DNA of 64,000 bases from Evansella clarkii (GCF_002019695.1 NZ_KV917376.1:62001-126000), one strand, 5' to 3'; counted from the stretch's first letter, positions 1 to 9,388 are shown. Made by a program: numbers and translations. The notes: generated by a model from the letters alone, not told the origin.

Positions 1-71
1 ATACGGCATCTAAATTAAAAGTGTCCCCTGCATCCTAAAAAACAAAAGTCCTTCAGCTTGTCCAGAGCGGA

Positions 72-104
72 ATAAAAAAAGCATGCTTACGAGACGAAGC
101 ATGG
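72..104 (-). terminator. Intrinsic terminator
   Basis: On the minus strand CATGCTT and AAGCATG form a stem (97-103 with 82-88) followed by a run of seven T. It probably ends the transcript of the small gene at 230-388. Confidence 0.65.
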
Positions 105-121
105 CATCAGATCTATATAAA

Positions 122-224
122 GGGATAGTAATAACCCGCTTTCCCATAAGACGTAATTTTCTGTCTCTGCCTTAAGGGACCAGGAATAATTCTTCGGAAA
201 AAATTCCAAAGAAATTACTATCCC
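122..224. repeat. 11-bp perfect inverted repeat in a 3' untranslated region
   Basis: GGGATAGTAAT at 122-132 is repeated exactly inverted at 214-224, about 80 bases apart, directly behind the stop codon of the 52-aa gene. In RNA it would close a large hairpin upstream of the terminator at 72-104. Role unknown. Confidence 0.5.
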
Positions 225-229
225 GCTTT

Positions 230-388
230 TTAATGAGCATCCTGGTCGTATGATCCACGCATAGCTTCTTTTGAAAACCTGTATGCTTCAGCTATTCTAA
301 GCTCTTCAATAAAGGTAAAAACTATTCTTCTTTCGTCTTCGGTTAAAGAATTCGCCAGCTGGAGAAATTCCTCCTTCGAGATATTCAT
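230..388 (-). CDS. Small 52-aa helical protein of unknown function
   Basis: An ATG at 386-388 lies 6 bases behind a strong GGGAGGCGG ribosome site, and the frame ends with TAA at 230. The product starts MNISKEEFLQLANSLTEDER, is charged, has no signal peptide or membrane segment, and is predicted to be almost entirely helical. Length and shape recall small helical Bacillus regulators, but no family was recognised. It has its own terminator, so it is monocistronic. The strong ribosome site is the main evidence that it is real. Confidence 0.6.
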   Translation of the reverse strand: MNISKEEFLQLANSLTEDERRIVFTFIEELRIAEAYRFSKEAMRGSYDQDAH

Positions 389-505
389 AGATGCCGCCTC
401 CCTCTAGATAATATCGCCCCTTTGTATATTCTTATTATGGCTTTACCCCCCATTAAATTATGTTAATCCTGTTTACAGGCCCAGAACCCGGACAAATTTG
501 TGAAC

Positions 506-541
506 ATAAAAAACAGTGTCATAACGAATTTTATGACACTG
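506..541 (-). terminator. Intrinsic terminator of the VWA lipoprotein gene
   Basis: CAGTGTCATAA (514-524) pairs with TTATGACACTG (531-541). The minus-strand reading is followed by TTTTTT. Confidence 0.85.
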
Positions 542-575
542 CCTGAATTACTATATTTTTTGCGGGGCTGCCTGG

Positions 576-2009
576 TCAATCATTGGCATCTCGCCGGCGC
601 AACTTTTCTCTTTCTTCATCCCCTTTTTCTCTTACTTCCTCCCTGAGCCTGTTTCCAATTTCCTGTGCCTCTTCGCGCATTTTTCCATGCTCATTTTGGA
701 AATATTCACGGATACCGTTAGATCTGGCATCAATGAGCTTACGGATTTCACCAGTGTCTGCATCTTCCATAATACTATTCATGTAATACGTAAGGTTTTT
801 CTGGCGGCTTTGTTCACCATAGGATTTATTTACTGCTGTTGACTGCTCACTGTATGAGTTATTTACATATTCTGATTGCTGTGAGTAAGCATTATTAACA
901 TTTTGCGACTGCCAGCTATACCACTCGTTAATCAAAGCACCTCTTTCCTGTTCGAAGGTGTTGCGCAGCTCCTGTGCTGTATTCGCGCTTAAATATTCCC
1001 CTGCTCCAGCCTCAGCAATAGCTTCCAGTGCTGCACGCTCAGAGGCTTCAATATCAAAACCGATAATATTTACTACTGCTTCAATATCGGAGTCCTGAAG
1101 CTTTTCCGCTTCTGCGACCGGATCTCCTCCACAAGTTTCCTCACCATCGCTTACGACATAGATTACACTTTGTACTCCTTGTTCATGGGCCATCATTAAA
1201 TCTTCGCCTGCGGCTTTAATTGCAGCAGCCAGCGGAGTAAACCCAACAGGTTCAAACTTGTCCAGTGCTTCACTAAAGCCTTCTTCTTCATACGGACCTA
1301 AAATATATACTTCCTCTGTCGATCCACACGATTCCTCTTTCCCGTCTGCACGGTTATTTCCTTTGTGGCCATATACTCTCAACGACACATTAGCTTCCTC
1401 AGGAAGTTCTGCCGCAAAGTCAGCTACAGCTTCTTTAGCAAGCTCCATTTTTGTACGCCCTTCCAGCTGTCCTGCCATACTGCCGCTGGCATCAAGCAAT
1501 ATTTGTACATGAAGTTTTCCTTCCTCGTCCGCCTGGCCTGCTTCCATATCGCCTGGTCTTGCAGAAATCTCATTAAACAACACTTCTGTTTCTTCAAGGA
1601 ATTCCTGGTGCTCCGTGTAATCCTCTGCCGTTAACGCCAATAAATAGTGAAAATACTGTTCAGGCTCTAATCCGTCTGGCCACTGATCAATCTCTTTCCG
1701 TGCAGTAGTTTCATCATAGTCTTCTCCACTATATTTTCCAGGCCCGAGTTTGAGCCATGGGAGGACCTCATTGGGATCGTTAGCAAATCTCTCATAATCC
1801 AGGTCAATCTCATACACTTCTTCTTCATTTTGTTCATCATTTTCTTCAGATACGGCGTCTTCAGTTAAAGATTCTTCCACAGCTTCATTATTCTCTACTG
1901 CATCAGCATTCGTTTCACTATTTTCTACTGCATTACTCTCACTGTCAGTACACCCAGCAGCAAGAACAAGAGATAAAGACAGTAAAATTAATAAAGAATT
2001 TCTGCGCAC
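576..2009 (-). CDS. VWA-domain lipoprotein with 11-residue C-terminal repeats
   Basis: The start chosen is the GTG at 2009 because GGGGAG lies 8 bases upstream; the GTG at 2018 has no spacing to a ribosome site. The product (477 aa) has a lipoprotein signal peptide ending LAAGC, with Cys20 as the lipidation site. A very acidic linker follows (about 25-70), then a von Willebrand factor A domain (about 165-345) with a complete-looking MIDAS: DASGS (173-177), a TPL threonine (258) and SDGEE (287). Residues about 364-408 are four tandem 11-residue units of the form Y-S-x-Q-S-x-x-V-N-N-x, predicted to form a right-handed coiled coil, followed by a highly charged helical tail. It should be a membrane-anchored, metal-dependent adhesion or scaffold protein outside the cell. 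The partner is unknown, and it has its own terminator. Confidence 0.85.
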   Translation of the reverse strand: MRRNSLLILLSLSLVLAAGCTDSESNAVENSETNADAVENNEAVEESLTEDAVSEENDEQNEEEVYEIDLDYERFANDPNEVLPWLKLGPGKYSGEDYDETTARKEIDQWPDGLEPEQYFHYLLALTAEDYTEHQEFLEETEVLFNEISARPGDMEAGQADEEGKLHVQILLDASGSMAGQLEGRTKMELAKEAVADFAAELPEEANVSLRVYGHKGNNRADGKEESCGSTEEVYILGPYEEEGFSEALDKFEPVGFTPLAAAIKAAGEDLMMAHEQGVQSVIYVVSDGEETCGGDPVAEAEKLQDSDIEAVVNIIGFDIEASERAALEAIAEAGAGEYLSANTAQELRNTFEQERGALINEWYSWQSQNVNNAYSQQSEYVNNSYSEQSTAVNKSYGEQSRQKNLTYYMNSIMEDADTGEIRKLIDARSNGIREYFQNEHGKMREEAQEIGNRLREEVREKGDEEREKLRRRDAND

Positions 2010-2238
2010 TCTTCCCACTCCCCATTTATTAATCGCTTTTATAATTATAACAATATTTTAACATTGTGAATAAATTTTAACAGTTTAAAAGAATGTGCTT
2101 ATAGAAGGCAGTAACCTATAGGGATTTTGTATCATCTGTTTTGTGTTTGTGCACCTAGTGCCGGAAATGGAACTTTTTATATTGGGACGGCACTTCCCTG
2201 CCGCTAAATAATACATACTACTACGCTACGCTGCATAC

Positions 2239-2276
2239 AAAAAAACCCTCGTGAATTTTAATCACGAGGTTTTTCT
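2239..2276. terminator. Bidirectional intrinsic terminator
   Basis: CCTCGTGA (2247-2254) pairs with TCACGAGG (2262-2269), with T-runs on both strands. It ends the ABC-F gene on the minus strand. Confidence 0.85.
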
Positions 2277-2285
2277 GATCCCCAT

Positions 2286-4190
2286 TTAATTATTTCCTGC
2301 TTCCATTTCTTCGACGAGAAGAGAGAGTTCTTCCCAGCGTTCCATTGCCTGCTCCAGCTCCCCTTCCACTTTATTCTGCTCCTCATAAAGATCACGTGCC
2401 TTGTCAAGATCACTTCCTGACTCCATTATTTCTTTTTCAAGCCGCTCTTTTCTTTCTTCAAGTGCTGCGATCCGGTCTTCAATACCTTCCCATTCTTTCT
2501 GGTCTTTATAAGAAAGCTTCTTCGGCTTGCTTTTTTCTTGTTTTCCATGGGAAGCCGAAGATTCACTCTTTGGTGCTTTTACAGGAATCTGCTGTTTTGT
2601 CTCCTCCATAAATTCGCTGTAAGAACCTTGATAGCGGGATACATTGCCTCTCCCTTCAAAAACAAGGAGATGGTCCACTACTCTGTCGAGAAAATACCTG
2701 TCGTGGGAAACAGTAATTACTACTCCCGGAAACTGGTCAAGATAATCCTCAAGGACGGAAAGTGTCTGGGTATCCAGGTCATTTGTTGGCTCATCCAGGA
2801 ACAGTACATTCGGCTCTCCCATTAAAACTTTTAACAAATAGAGCCTTCTTCTTTCTCCTCCTGATAACCGGTGAATATGCGTCCATTGCACCGGACGGGG
2901 AAACATAAATCTTTCAAGCATCTGTTCTGCAGTGATTACCCTTCCATCTGCTGTCTGAACAACTTCGGCAACCGCCTTAATATACTCAATGACCTTCAGG
3001 GAACCGTCCAGATCTTCATGATCCTGTGTATAATAGCCTATTTTTACAGTTTCTCCTGTTTCAACATACCCGCTGTCAGGCTCCGCTCTACCCGCCAAAA
3101 TATTCAGTAATGTTGACTTCCCGGTACCATTGGGGCCTATTATTCCAAGCCTTTCGCCAGGGACAATAAGGTAATTCAGATTTCTGATCAGCTGCTTTCC
3201 TTCGTAAGCTTTACTCACTTCTTCCAGTTCGATAACTTTTTTTCCGAGCCGAACAGAGCCAATCGCAAAGTCCACTTCCCCTTTTTCAGCTGGCCCTTTT
3301 TCATCCTGCAGCTTCTCTGCCCGCTGAATTCGCGCCTTCTGCTTTGTAGTCCTCGCCTTAGCTCCCCGCTTCAGCCAGGCAAGCTCTCTCCTGAGCAGAT
3401 TCTGGCGTTTTGCCTCTCTTTGTTCTGCAACCTCTTCCCGCTCGGCCTTTTTCTCAAGGAACAATTCGTAGTTCCCTTCATACTGGTAAAGCTCCCCCTG
3501 GTCCAGTTCAAATATCCGGTTTGTCACACGGTTTAAAAAGTAACGGTCATGGGTGATCAGCATTAAAGCTCCCCGGTACTGAGCAAGATGCTGTTCAAGC
3601 CATTCAATTGTTTCATTATCGAGATGGTTCGTTGGTTCGTCCAGAAGGAGCAGATCAACAGGCTGAATGAGTGCCTTTGCTATTGCGACCCGCTTCTTCT
3701 GGCCGCCGGACAAATACTTTACTTGTTTTGAAAATTCTGTGATACCAAGTTTCGTTAAAATGGTCTTCGCTATTGTGTTAGCTTCCCAGGCCTCTTCTTC
3801 ATCCATTTTCTGCTGCATTTTGGCAAGCTTTTTCTGTTTCCCTTCATCAGCAGGATCTTTCTCAAGTTCCAGAAGAGCCGTTTCGTAACCGCGCATTGCT
3901 TTCATAATCGGAGCATCTCCAAAATAAACCTGGTCCAGCACAGTGAGACCTTCTTTTAATTCAGGCTCCTGAGGCAAATATTCAATTTTAAAATTATTTG
4001 CATGGTACATTTCCCCTGCTTCTTTACCTTCAATACCAGCCAGCACCTTCAGTAGAGAAGACTTGCCTGTTCCGTTGACACCTATCAGGCCAATCCGTTC
4101 CTTGTCCCCTACTGAAAATGTAATATGATTAAATAAAACTTTTTCTCCGTATGTTTTATGAAGATTTTCAACTCTGAATATGCTCATCAA
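2286..4190 (-). CDS. yfmR: ABC-F ribosome-associated ATPase, Uup/YfmR type
   Basis: A soluble protein of 634 aa with two ATP-binding cassettes and no membrane domain, as in the ABC-F translation factors. Cassette 1 has Walker A GVNGTGKSS (about 37-45), signature LSGGQKKR and LLLLDEPTNHLD. Cassette 2 has GPNGTGKST, LSGGERRR and LFLDEPTNDLD. A charged linker lies between them, and the C-terminal ~90 residues form the coiled coil typical of Uup. Length and the C-terminal domain match B. subtilis YfmR, which in the family helps stalled or collided ribosomes and overlaps in function with EF-P. The start is a TTG 8 bases behind AAAGGA; an ATG one codon later is the alternative. Monocistronic. Confidence 0.9.
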   Translation of the reverse strand: MMSIFRVENLHKTYGEKVLFNHITFSVGDKERIGLIGVNGTGKSSLLKVLAGIEGKEAGEMYHANNFKIEYLPQEPELKEGLTVLDQVYFGDAPIMKAMRGYETALLELEKDPADEGKQKKLAKMQQKMDEEEAWEANTIAKTILTKLGITEFSKQVKYLSGGQKKRVAIAKALIQPVDLLLLDEPTNHLDNETIEWLEQHLAQYRGALMLITHDRYFLNRVTNRIFELDQGELYQYEGNYELFLEKKAEREEVAEQREAKRQNLLRRELAWLKRGAKARTTKQKARIQRAEKLQDEKGPAEKGEVDFAIGSVRLGKKVIELEEVSKAYEGKQLIRNLNYLIVPGERLGIIGPNGTGKSTLLNILAGRAEPDSGYVETGETVKIGYYTQDHEDLDGSLKVIEYIKAVAEVVQTADGRVITAEQMLERFMFPRPVQWTHIHRLSGGERRRLYLLKVLMGEPNVLFLDEPTNDLDTQTLSVLEDYLDQFPGVVITVSHDRYFLDRVVDHLLVFEGRGNVSRYQGSYSEFMEETKQQIPVKAPKSESSASHGKQEKSKPKKLSYKDQKEWEGIEDRIAALEERKERLEKEIMESGSDLDKARDLYEEQNKVEGELEQAMERWEELSLLVEEMEAGNN

Positions 4191-4346
4191 TCATCAAATC
4201 CTTTTTTCAAATTAACCTGTACAGACTGTTACAGTCAGTCTCTCTACTTTATTGTAACTGAAACTTCCCCTTCAGGACAGCAGCAGACTTTTTCAGGAAA
4301 ATCAAAGTATGTGTAAATGGGGAGCAACGTGCGGGCGGGCAGCATT

Positions 4347-4428
4347 CCCGAACTTCCGAAAAATTGTGAGTTCGGGCACGTTGGAGCTTCTCGCATGCCC
4401 GAACTTCCGTTGAATCACTGAGTTCGGG
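4347..4428. repeat. Two hairpin repeats with 51-bp period
   Basis: CCCGAACTTCCG and the inverted AGTTCGGG occur twice (4347-4376 and 4398-4428), start to start 51 bp. Each copy can fold into an 8-bp stem. The 430-bp gap between yfmR and the next gene holds no other feature I can support. Confidence 0.6.
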
Positions 4429-4620
4429 CGCGATACCGCCTCATATTGTCCGGAACGGTGAAAAAACTTCTCTCTTCTATTTGCATGAAATTCACATACC
4501 TTTGCCTGTTTTCATGATAAAGTATAAATAAGAAGTTTTATATAACGAAACTATCAGAGCTTCTTATCCGTAAAAAGAAATAGCTATCATACAATCAATT
4601 AACTTACAGAGGTGAAAAAA

Positions 4621-6309
4621 ATGCTTCAGATGCTCATCCTGAGCGCTTTACTTGCAGTATTGTTCCTCCCATTCCAGCTGGAATGGTGGAGAACACCCGA
4701 ATTCAAAAAATGGCTTGTCCCCCGGTATTTATTAGGATTGTTTTACGGTCTGGCTATCTTTTATTTAGGTCTCCTTGACCAAAGTATTTCAGCAATTACA
4801 GCTTATTACTTACCAATTATCGGAATCAGCTTAATGGCTGATAACATACTGGCTTTTTCAGTAAAAAAAACATTCCGCAGACAGCCGGCAGTTATGGGGG
4901 CCAGTGTCGGCCTTGTCATCCTTGCAGGCTTCATCGTGTTCTGGGTTATTCAGCCTTTATTTCTCGCGGATGCTAAGTATGATATTGCAGGCGGCGAGGA
5001 AGTAACTATTGAAGAAATGCAGCCTGTAAATGAAGCCAACATACCTGTTGTCCCGAGAAGCTATGCAGAATACCGTTCTGACGTGATGATGGGCCAGCTT
5101 GATAACCCGGCGTTTTATAATTTAGGAAAGACGAGAATTCAGCGGGTTGACGAAACTTTATTTTGGATTACCCCAATTGAATACGATGGTTTATTCCGCT
5201 GGTACCGGAGTGATGCTGCTCCTGGATACATTGCAGTAAATGCGGAAAACTCCCGCGCTGAGCCACAGCTCGTTTTAACCGAAATGAAATACGTGCCATC
5301 TGCTTTTTTCCACGAAAATCTTGAAAGGCATGTACGAGCCCAGTATCCTGATATATTGATGCTTGATACTACATTCGAGGTGGATGGAGACGGAGATCCA
5401 TACTATATTATAAGTTACGGACATTATACGGAGTTCCGAAGAGTAGCGGAAGTTGATGGGATAGTTATCGTAGATCCGGCAACAGGGGAAATGGAGAACT
5501 ATGCTAAAGAGGAAGCCCCTGATTGGGTGAACAGGATTTATCCGCCCCATATTGCTGAAGAAAGAAATCACTGGTTTGGTGTTTATAAAAGCGGGATCAT
5601 TAACCGTTTCTTCGCAAGGGAAGGGCTGACTGAACCAACTCAATGGGGTGCGGACGATGCCGTAACCGGTGTAGTTGACCGTGAATTGCAGCAAAACTGG
5701 TTCACAGACCATATGCGCTTGCGCGGCGAAGGGGAAGCCTCCCGTTCTATGGTTGGTTTCACGATGTTTGATGCACGAACGGGAGAACTTAATTACTACC
5801 GTGATGCGAGCGGCTCATTAAACGGACGTACCGCAATGGACCTTGCTGAAAGGACGTTTCGGCGGGACGATTATGTTGCGGGAACACCGACGCTGTATAA
5901 TATTTATGATAATTATACATGGGTGGTTCCACTAATGGACCGAAATGCTGTACTGCGTCAGATTATGCTCGTAAACGCCCGCAGTGAAAATGTTTATGGC
6001 TATGGTGAAACAAAAGCTGAGGCGTTCAGAGCCTATCAATTATCTCTTTCCGGTGCAGGCGATGATGATGCCCAGCCAGGAGCTGTAGGAGATGTTATTG
6101 AACTAACAGCCACAGTTGAAAGGGTCTATAAATGGGACAGAGAAGATAATGTTACTGTTCGCCTCTTATTGGAAGGGGAAGACCGCATCTATACTGTTAA
6201 CGCCTCCTCTTATCCAAGAGCGGTATTTATTGAAGAAGGCGACGAAGTAACCATCACTTTCCTCGATACTGGCGAAGAAGTACAGGCAATCGATGAGCTC
6301 GATTATTAA
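4621..6309 (+). CDS. Membrane protein with large extracytoplasmic domain, unknown function
   Basis: ATG at 4621 is preferred over the upstream GTG (4612) because AGAGGTG sits 6 bases before it. The 562-aa product begins with four hydrophobic segments (about residues 5-110), followed by a large soluble region presumed outside the cell. That region has repeated blocks rich in aromatic and acidic residues, such as TLFWITPIEYDGLFRWYR. The last ~70 residues look like a small beta-barrel (OB-like) domain, ELTATVERVYKWDRED onward. Similar proteins are usually annotated as hypothetical in bacilli; I do not recognise a catalytic motif. It stands alone with its own terminator. Confidence 0.75.
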   Translation: MLQMLILSALLAVLFLPFQLEWWRTPEFKKWLVPRYLLGLFYGLAIFYLGLLDQSISAITAYYLPIIGISLMADNILAFSVKKTFRRQPAVMGASVGLVILAGFIVFWVIQPLFLADAKYDIAGGEEVTIEEMQPVNEANIPVVPRSYAEYRSDVMMGQLDNPAFYNLGKTRIQRVDETLFWITPIEYDGLFRWYRSDAAPGYIAVNAENSRAEPQLVLTEMKYVPSAFFHENLERHVRAQYPDILMLDTTFEVDGDGDPYYIISYGHYTEFRRVAEVDGIVIVDPATGEMENYAKEEAPDWVNRIYPPHIAEERNHWFGVYKSGIINRFFAREGLTEPTQWGADDAVTGVVDRELQQNWFTDHMRLRGEGEASRSMVGFTMFDARTGELNYYRDASGSLNGRTAMDLAERTFRRDDYVAGTPTLYNIYDNYTWVVPLMDRNAVLRQIMLVNARSENVYGYGETKAEAFRAYQLSLSGAGDDDAQPGAVGDVIELTATVERVYKWDREDNVTVRLLLEGEDRIYTVNASSYPRAVFIEEGDEVTITFLDTGEEVQAIDELDY

Positions 6310-6328
6310 CTAAAAAGGATTAAGGTAA

Positions 6329-6365
6329 GAGGATGCATCAAAGTTGATGCACCCTCTTTTTTTCG
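6329..6365 (+). terminator. Intrinsic terminator
   Basis: GAGGATGCATCAA (6329-6341) pairs with TTGATGCACCCTC (6344-6356), followed by nine T. Confidence 0.9.
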
Positions 6366-6545
6366 GTTGATTTCCTTTTCGTTGATTGAACCATCGATTT
6401 CGATGATTAAACGTCTTTTTTCGTTGATTGGCCCTCCGATTCCCTATAATAAATTCAACTTCGCTGATTGGATTCCTGATTTCCCCGATTGAACTGCCAT
6501 TTTCGCCGATTAAACCACCTATTTCGCAGATTAAATTCACCTTCC
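6366..6545. repeat. Phased TTCGnTGATT repeats, about 21-bp spacing
   Basis: Between two convergent terminators, about eight copies of a core TTTCG(C/T)(T/C/A)GATT(G/A)AA recur at 17-22 bp intervals, with one double gap of about 41 bp. Reading frames through it are low-complexity artefacts. The core TTTCGCCGATTAA resembles that of the repeats at 48901-48990. Confidence 0.75.
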
Positions 6546-6566
6546 CGTTTAAATACCTGATTTCAT

Positions 6567-6605
6567 ATTAAAAGACGCACCTCCAAATCGAAGATACGTC
6601 TCTTT
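6567..6605 (-). terminator. Terminator of the acyl-CoA operon
   Basis: On the minus strand GACGTATCTTC pairs with GGAGGTGCGTC (with G-U pairs), followed by TTTTAA, immediately behind the last gene. Confidence 0.75.
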
Positions 6606-6613
6606 TCATAAAC

Positions 6614-8236
6614 TTATTTCGTCCCGCTCAATAAGTGATCTTTTAACTTATCTCTGAGTGATCTCTTTAAAAACTTTCCGACAGATGTCTTCGGTATTTC
6701 ATCTAAGAAAACGATGTCGTCCGGGAGCCACCATTTAGCAAACTGAGGTTTTAAAAACTCCTGCAAGTCCTCTGCAGACACAGTATCTTTATAAGCATCT
6801 TTAAGGACGACGCAGGCAACAGGGCGCTCCTGCCACTCCGGATGTGCTACCGCCACGACGCTTGCTTCGAATACTGCTTCATGAGCCATAAGAGCATTTT
6901 CCAGATCTACCGAGGAAATCCATTCTCCGCCGCTTTTTATTAAATCCTTTGTCCTGTCGACAATTTTGATAACACCTTCGTTATCTACTGTGACCACGTC
7001 TCCTGTATGAAGCCAGCCGTCACGGAAGGCTTCCTCTGTACGCTCATCTTTATAATACTCATCTGCGATCCACGGGCCACGGATAAGAAGTTCTCCCATT
7101 TCTTCCCCATCCCAGGCTACTTCGCCGTTTGCGCCAAGCACTTTCATCTCGAGCCCTGGCACAAGGAGCCCTTGTTTTGCCCGGATATCCAGTTTATCCT
7201 GTTCGGGCAGGTCTTCCTGGTAACTCTTCAGCCTTGATAATGTTACAAGAGGACTTGTTTCTGTCATCCCGTAAGCGTGCAGGAATGGCATTTTATATTT
7301 CGTTTCATAAGCTTTAATCATTCCTGAAGGCGCCGCGGAACCGCCGCATAAAACAGCACGGACGCTGCTCGTATCATAATTCCCTTCGTCGAGCTCCTTA
7401 AGGAGGCCAAGCCAGATCGTTGGGACACCAGCTGTTACAGTTACTTTTTCTGATTCTATGAATTCTGCTAACAGTTTAGGTGTGAACTGCGGACCAGGCA
7501 GCACCTGTGTAGTACCAAGCCATGTTGCCGCAAACGGAAGCCCCCAGGCGTTTGCATGGAACATTGGAACAACAGGCATGCAGCGGTCCGATTCAGAGAG
7601 AGCAGCTGTATCCGCTAATGCCATCGCAAAACCATGGAGCACAATTCCCCTGTGTGAATAAACTACCCCTTTTGGATTTCCTGTAGTTGCGGAAGTATAA
7701 CACATTCCTGCCGGAGCGTTCTCGTCAATATCTTTCACAAATTCATAGCTCTCATCAGCCTCTGACAAAAGCTCTTCATAAGAATAGACAGGGGATAAGG
7801 ACGTTTCAGGAAGTTCGTCGTTGTCGCTCATTATGATGAAAGCCTCAACTGACGTTAATCTATCTTTAATACCCTCAATCAGCGGAAGGAGATCTTCATC
7901 AATCAGTATAACCTTGTCCTCTGCATGATTAATGACGTATACAAGATGCTCCTGGGAAAGCCTCAGATTTATTGTATGAAGAACTGCCCCCATCCCTGGC
8001 GCAGCGAAATAGATTTCAAGATGGCGGTGATGGTTCCAGGCCAGCGTCCCTACCCTGTCCCCTTGAGAGACCCCTATACGTTCCAGAGCACTGGAAAGAC
8101 GCCGGGTTCTTTTTCCAATTTCCTCATAAGTAAACCTGTGGACCCCTGATAGTGTCCTGGAGACTACTTCTTTCTTCGGAAAAAACTTTTCTGCTCTTTC
8201 AAGCATCGATCCTACAGTTAAAGGCATGTTCATCAT
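6614..8236 (-). CDS. Fatty acyl-CoA ligase (AMP-forming), AlkK/FadD type
   Basis: A 540-aa member of the adenylate-forming ANL superfamily, activating carboxylic acids to acyl-CoA through an acyl-adenylate. Visible motifs: P-loop YTSATTGNPKG (the usual YTSGTTG Gly is Ala), YGMTETSP, GELLIRGP, GWLHTGDV, the hinge KSGGEWIS, and the catalytic lysine in PKTSVGKFLKR. The HINLRLS-type N-terminal block and length fit medium/long-chain ligases of the AlkK group. It is the last gene of a five-gene operon behind a sigma-54 promoter. The exact chain length or branching of the substrate cannot be read from sequence. Confidence 0.88.
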   Translation of the reverse strand: MMNMPLTVGSMLERAEKFFPKKEVVSRTLSGVHRFTYEEIGKRTRRLSSALERIGVSQGDRVGTLAWNHHRHLEIYFAAPGMGAVLHTINLRLSQEHLVYVINHAEDKVILIDEDLLPLIEGIKDRLTSVEAFIIMSDNDELPETSLSPVYSYEELLSEADESYEFVKDIDENAPAGMCYTSATTGNPKGVVYSHRGIVLHGFAMALADTAALSESDRCMPVVPMFHANAWGLPFAATWLGTTQVLPGPQFTPKLLAEFIESEKVTVTAGVPTIWLGLLKELDEGNYDTSSVRAVLCGGSAAPSGMIKAYETKYKMPFLHAYGMTETSPLVTLSRLKSYQEDLPEQDKLDIRAKQGLLVPGLEMKVLGANGEVAWDGEEMGELLIRGPWIADEYYKDERTEEAFRDGWLHTGDVVTVDNEGVIKIVDRTKDLIKSGGEWISSVDLENALMAHEAVFEASVVAVAHPEWQERPVACVVLKDAYKDTVSAEDLQEFLKPQFAKWWLPDDIVFLDEIPKTSVGKFLKRSLRDKLKDHLLSGTK

Positions 8237-8275
8237 ATTCGCATTTCCCCTTCCAAAGGTTTAGTTTGATAATCC

Positions 8276-9388
8276 TTATTTCTGTTCTTCCTGGGTCCTG
8301 TTCTTATCTTTCTGAATAGCTTCTTCCGTATGTTCTCCTGTCTCAGGGGGAGGTGTCAGGCTGCTTACCTGGACATTTCCAGAATGCACCTGCCTGATGC
8401 CCCATCCTGGATCAGAAATCACCTGTCTGCTTCCTGTAACAGGCGACTTGGAAAGCTCACTCGTTTCCAGTACAGGAGTAAGACAGCAATCTGTTTTCAG
8501 CCCGAAGTCCGTCCACTCCTCCATCGACCTGCTTCGAAAAAGCGCTTTCATTTCTTCGTAAACTGAATCGCCGTCTTTTGCAGCGGCATACTGCCCTCTC
8601 AGGAGATCTTCTCTTCCAATCCCTTTACAAAAATTTTCCCAAAACTTTTTTTCCAGTGCAGCAAGAGCCATATAACGGTTGTCTTTCGTCTGGTAGATTT
8701 GATAGGAAACAACACTGCCGCCAAGAAGCGGGACTCCATTTTCCTCACCAGCTCCATCCAGATAAGCAAGATGATTTGTCATAAGCGATGTCATTACATC
8801 GACTATCGCCAGATCGAGATAGCACCCCTCACCCTTACGTTCTCTCTGAAGCAACGCGCTTAATATCGCTTCGTTGGCACCTATCCCGCCGACGAGATCA
8901 GCAAACGTGTTTGTGGGATGAACAGGCTCGCCGGCGTCATTCTTCATCTGTGCAAGGGCTCCGCTAACAGCCATATAATTTAAATCATGGCTTCCGAGAG
9001 TACTCATTTCTCCGGACTGCCCGTAGCCGGAGATGGAACAATAAATGATATCCGGCTTGTCCTTTTTCACAGTTTCATAATCGATTCCGAGCCTTTTTGT
9101 AACACCGGGACGGAAACTTTCGATGACCACATCCGCTCCCTTGATTAACTTTCTTGCCGCCTCCTGGCCGTCCCCGTCCTTCAGGTTCAGAGTTACACTC
9201 TTCTTATTTCTGTTATTCGCTAAAAAAACTAAGCCTGTGCCATCTTTTTTCTCCCCCATATGACGCGCCGGTTCTCCATCCGGCGGTTCCACTTTTATCA
9301 CTTCCGCACCCATGTCAGCGAGCCGGAGTGTGGCATAGGGCCCTGGAAGGTAAAAAGAAAAATCGATGACCCGGATTCCCTCAAGCAT
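8276..9388 (-). CDS. Class III CoA-transferase fold protein, alpha-methylacyl-CoA racemase type
   Basis: A 370-aa CaiB/BaiF-family protein. Within this family, alpha-methylacyl-CoA racemases use a His, an Asp and a Glu. The corresponding residues are seen here as His134 in GSHDLNY, Asp164 in FADLVGG and Glu246 in ALEKKFW, so racemase (AMACR/MCR) is a better call than formyl- or carnitine-CoA transferase. It would convert (2R)- to (2S)-2-methylacyl-CoA so that branched chains can enter beta-oxidation. It sits between two acyl-CoA ligases in the operon, which supports branched-chain acyl-CoA breakdown. Start ATG at 9388 follows AAAGGAT. Confidence 0.82.
   Translation of the reverse strand: MLEGIRVIDFSFYLPGPYATLRLADMGAEVIKVEPPDGEPARHMGEKKDGTGLVFLANNRNKKSVTLNLKDGDGQEAARKLIKGADVVIESFRPGVTKRLGIDYETVKKDKPDIIYCSISGYGQSGEMSTLGSHDLNYMAVSGALAQMKNDAGEPVHPTNTFADLVGGIGANEAILSALLQRERKGEGCYLDLAIVDVMTSLMTNHLAYLDGAGEENGVPLLGGSVVSYQIYQTKDNRYMALAALEKKFWENFCKGIGREDLLRGQYAAAKDGDSVYEEMKALFRSRSMEEWTDFGLKTDCCLTPVLETSELSKSPVTGSRQVISDPGWGIRQVHSGNVQVSSLTPPPETGEHTEEAIQKDKNRTQEEQK

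Noticed and set aside
6310-6540. 76-aa minus-strand frame
   Set aside because: Low-complexity product of the 21-bp repeats and the adjoining terminator; no ribosome site.
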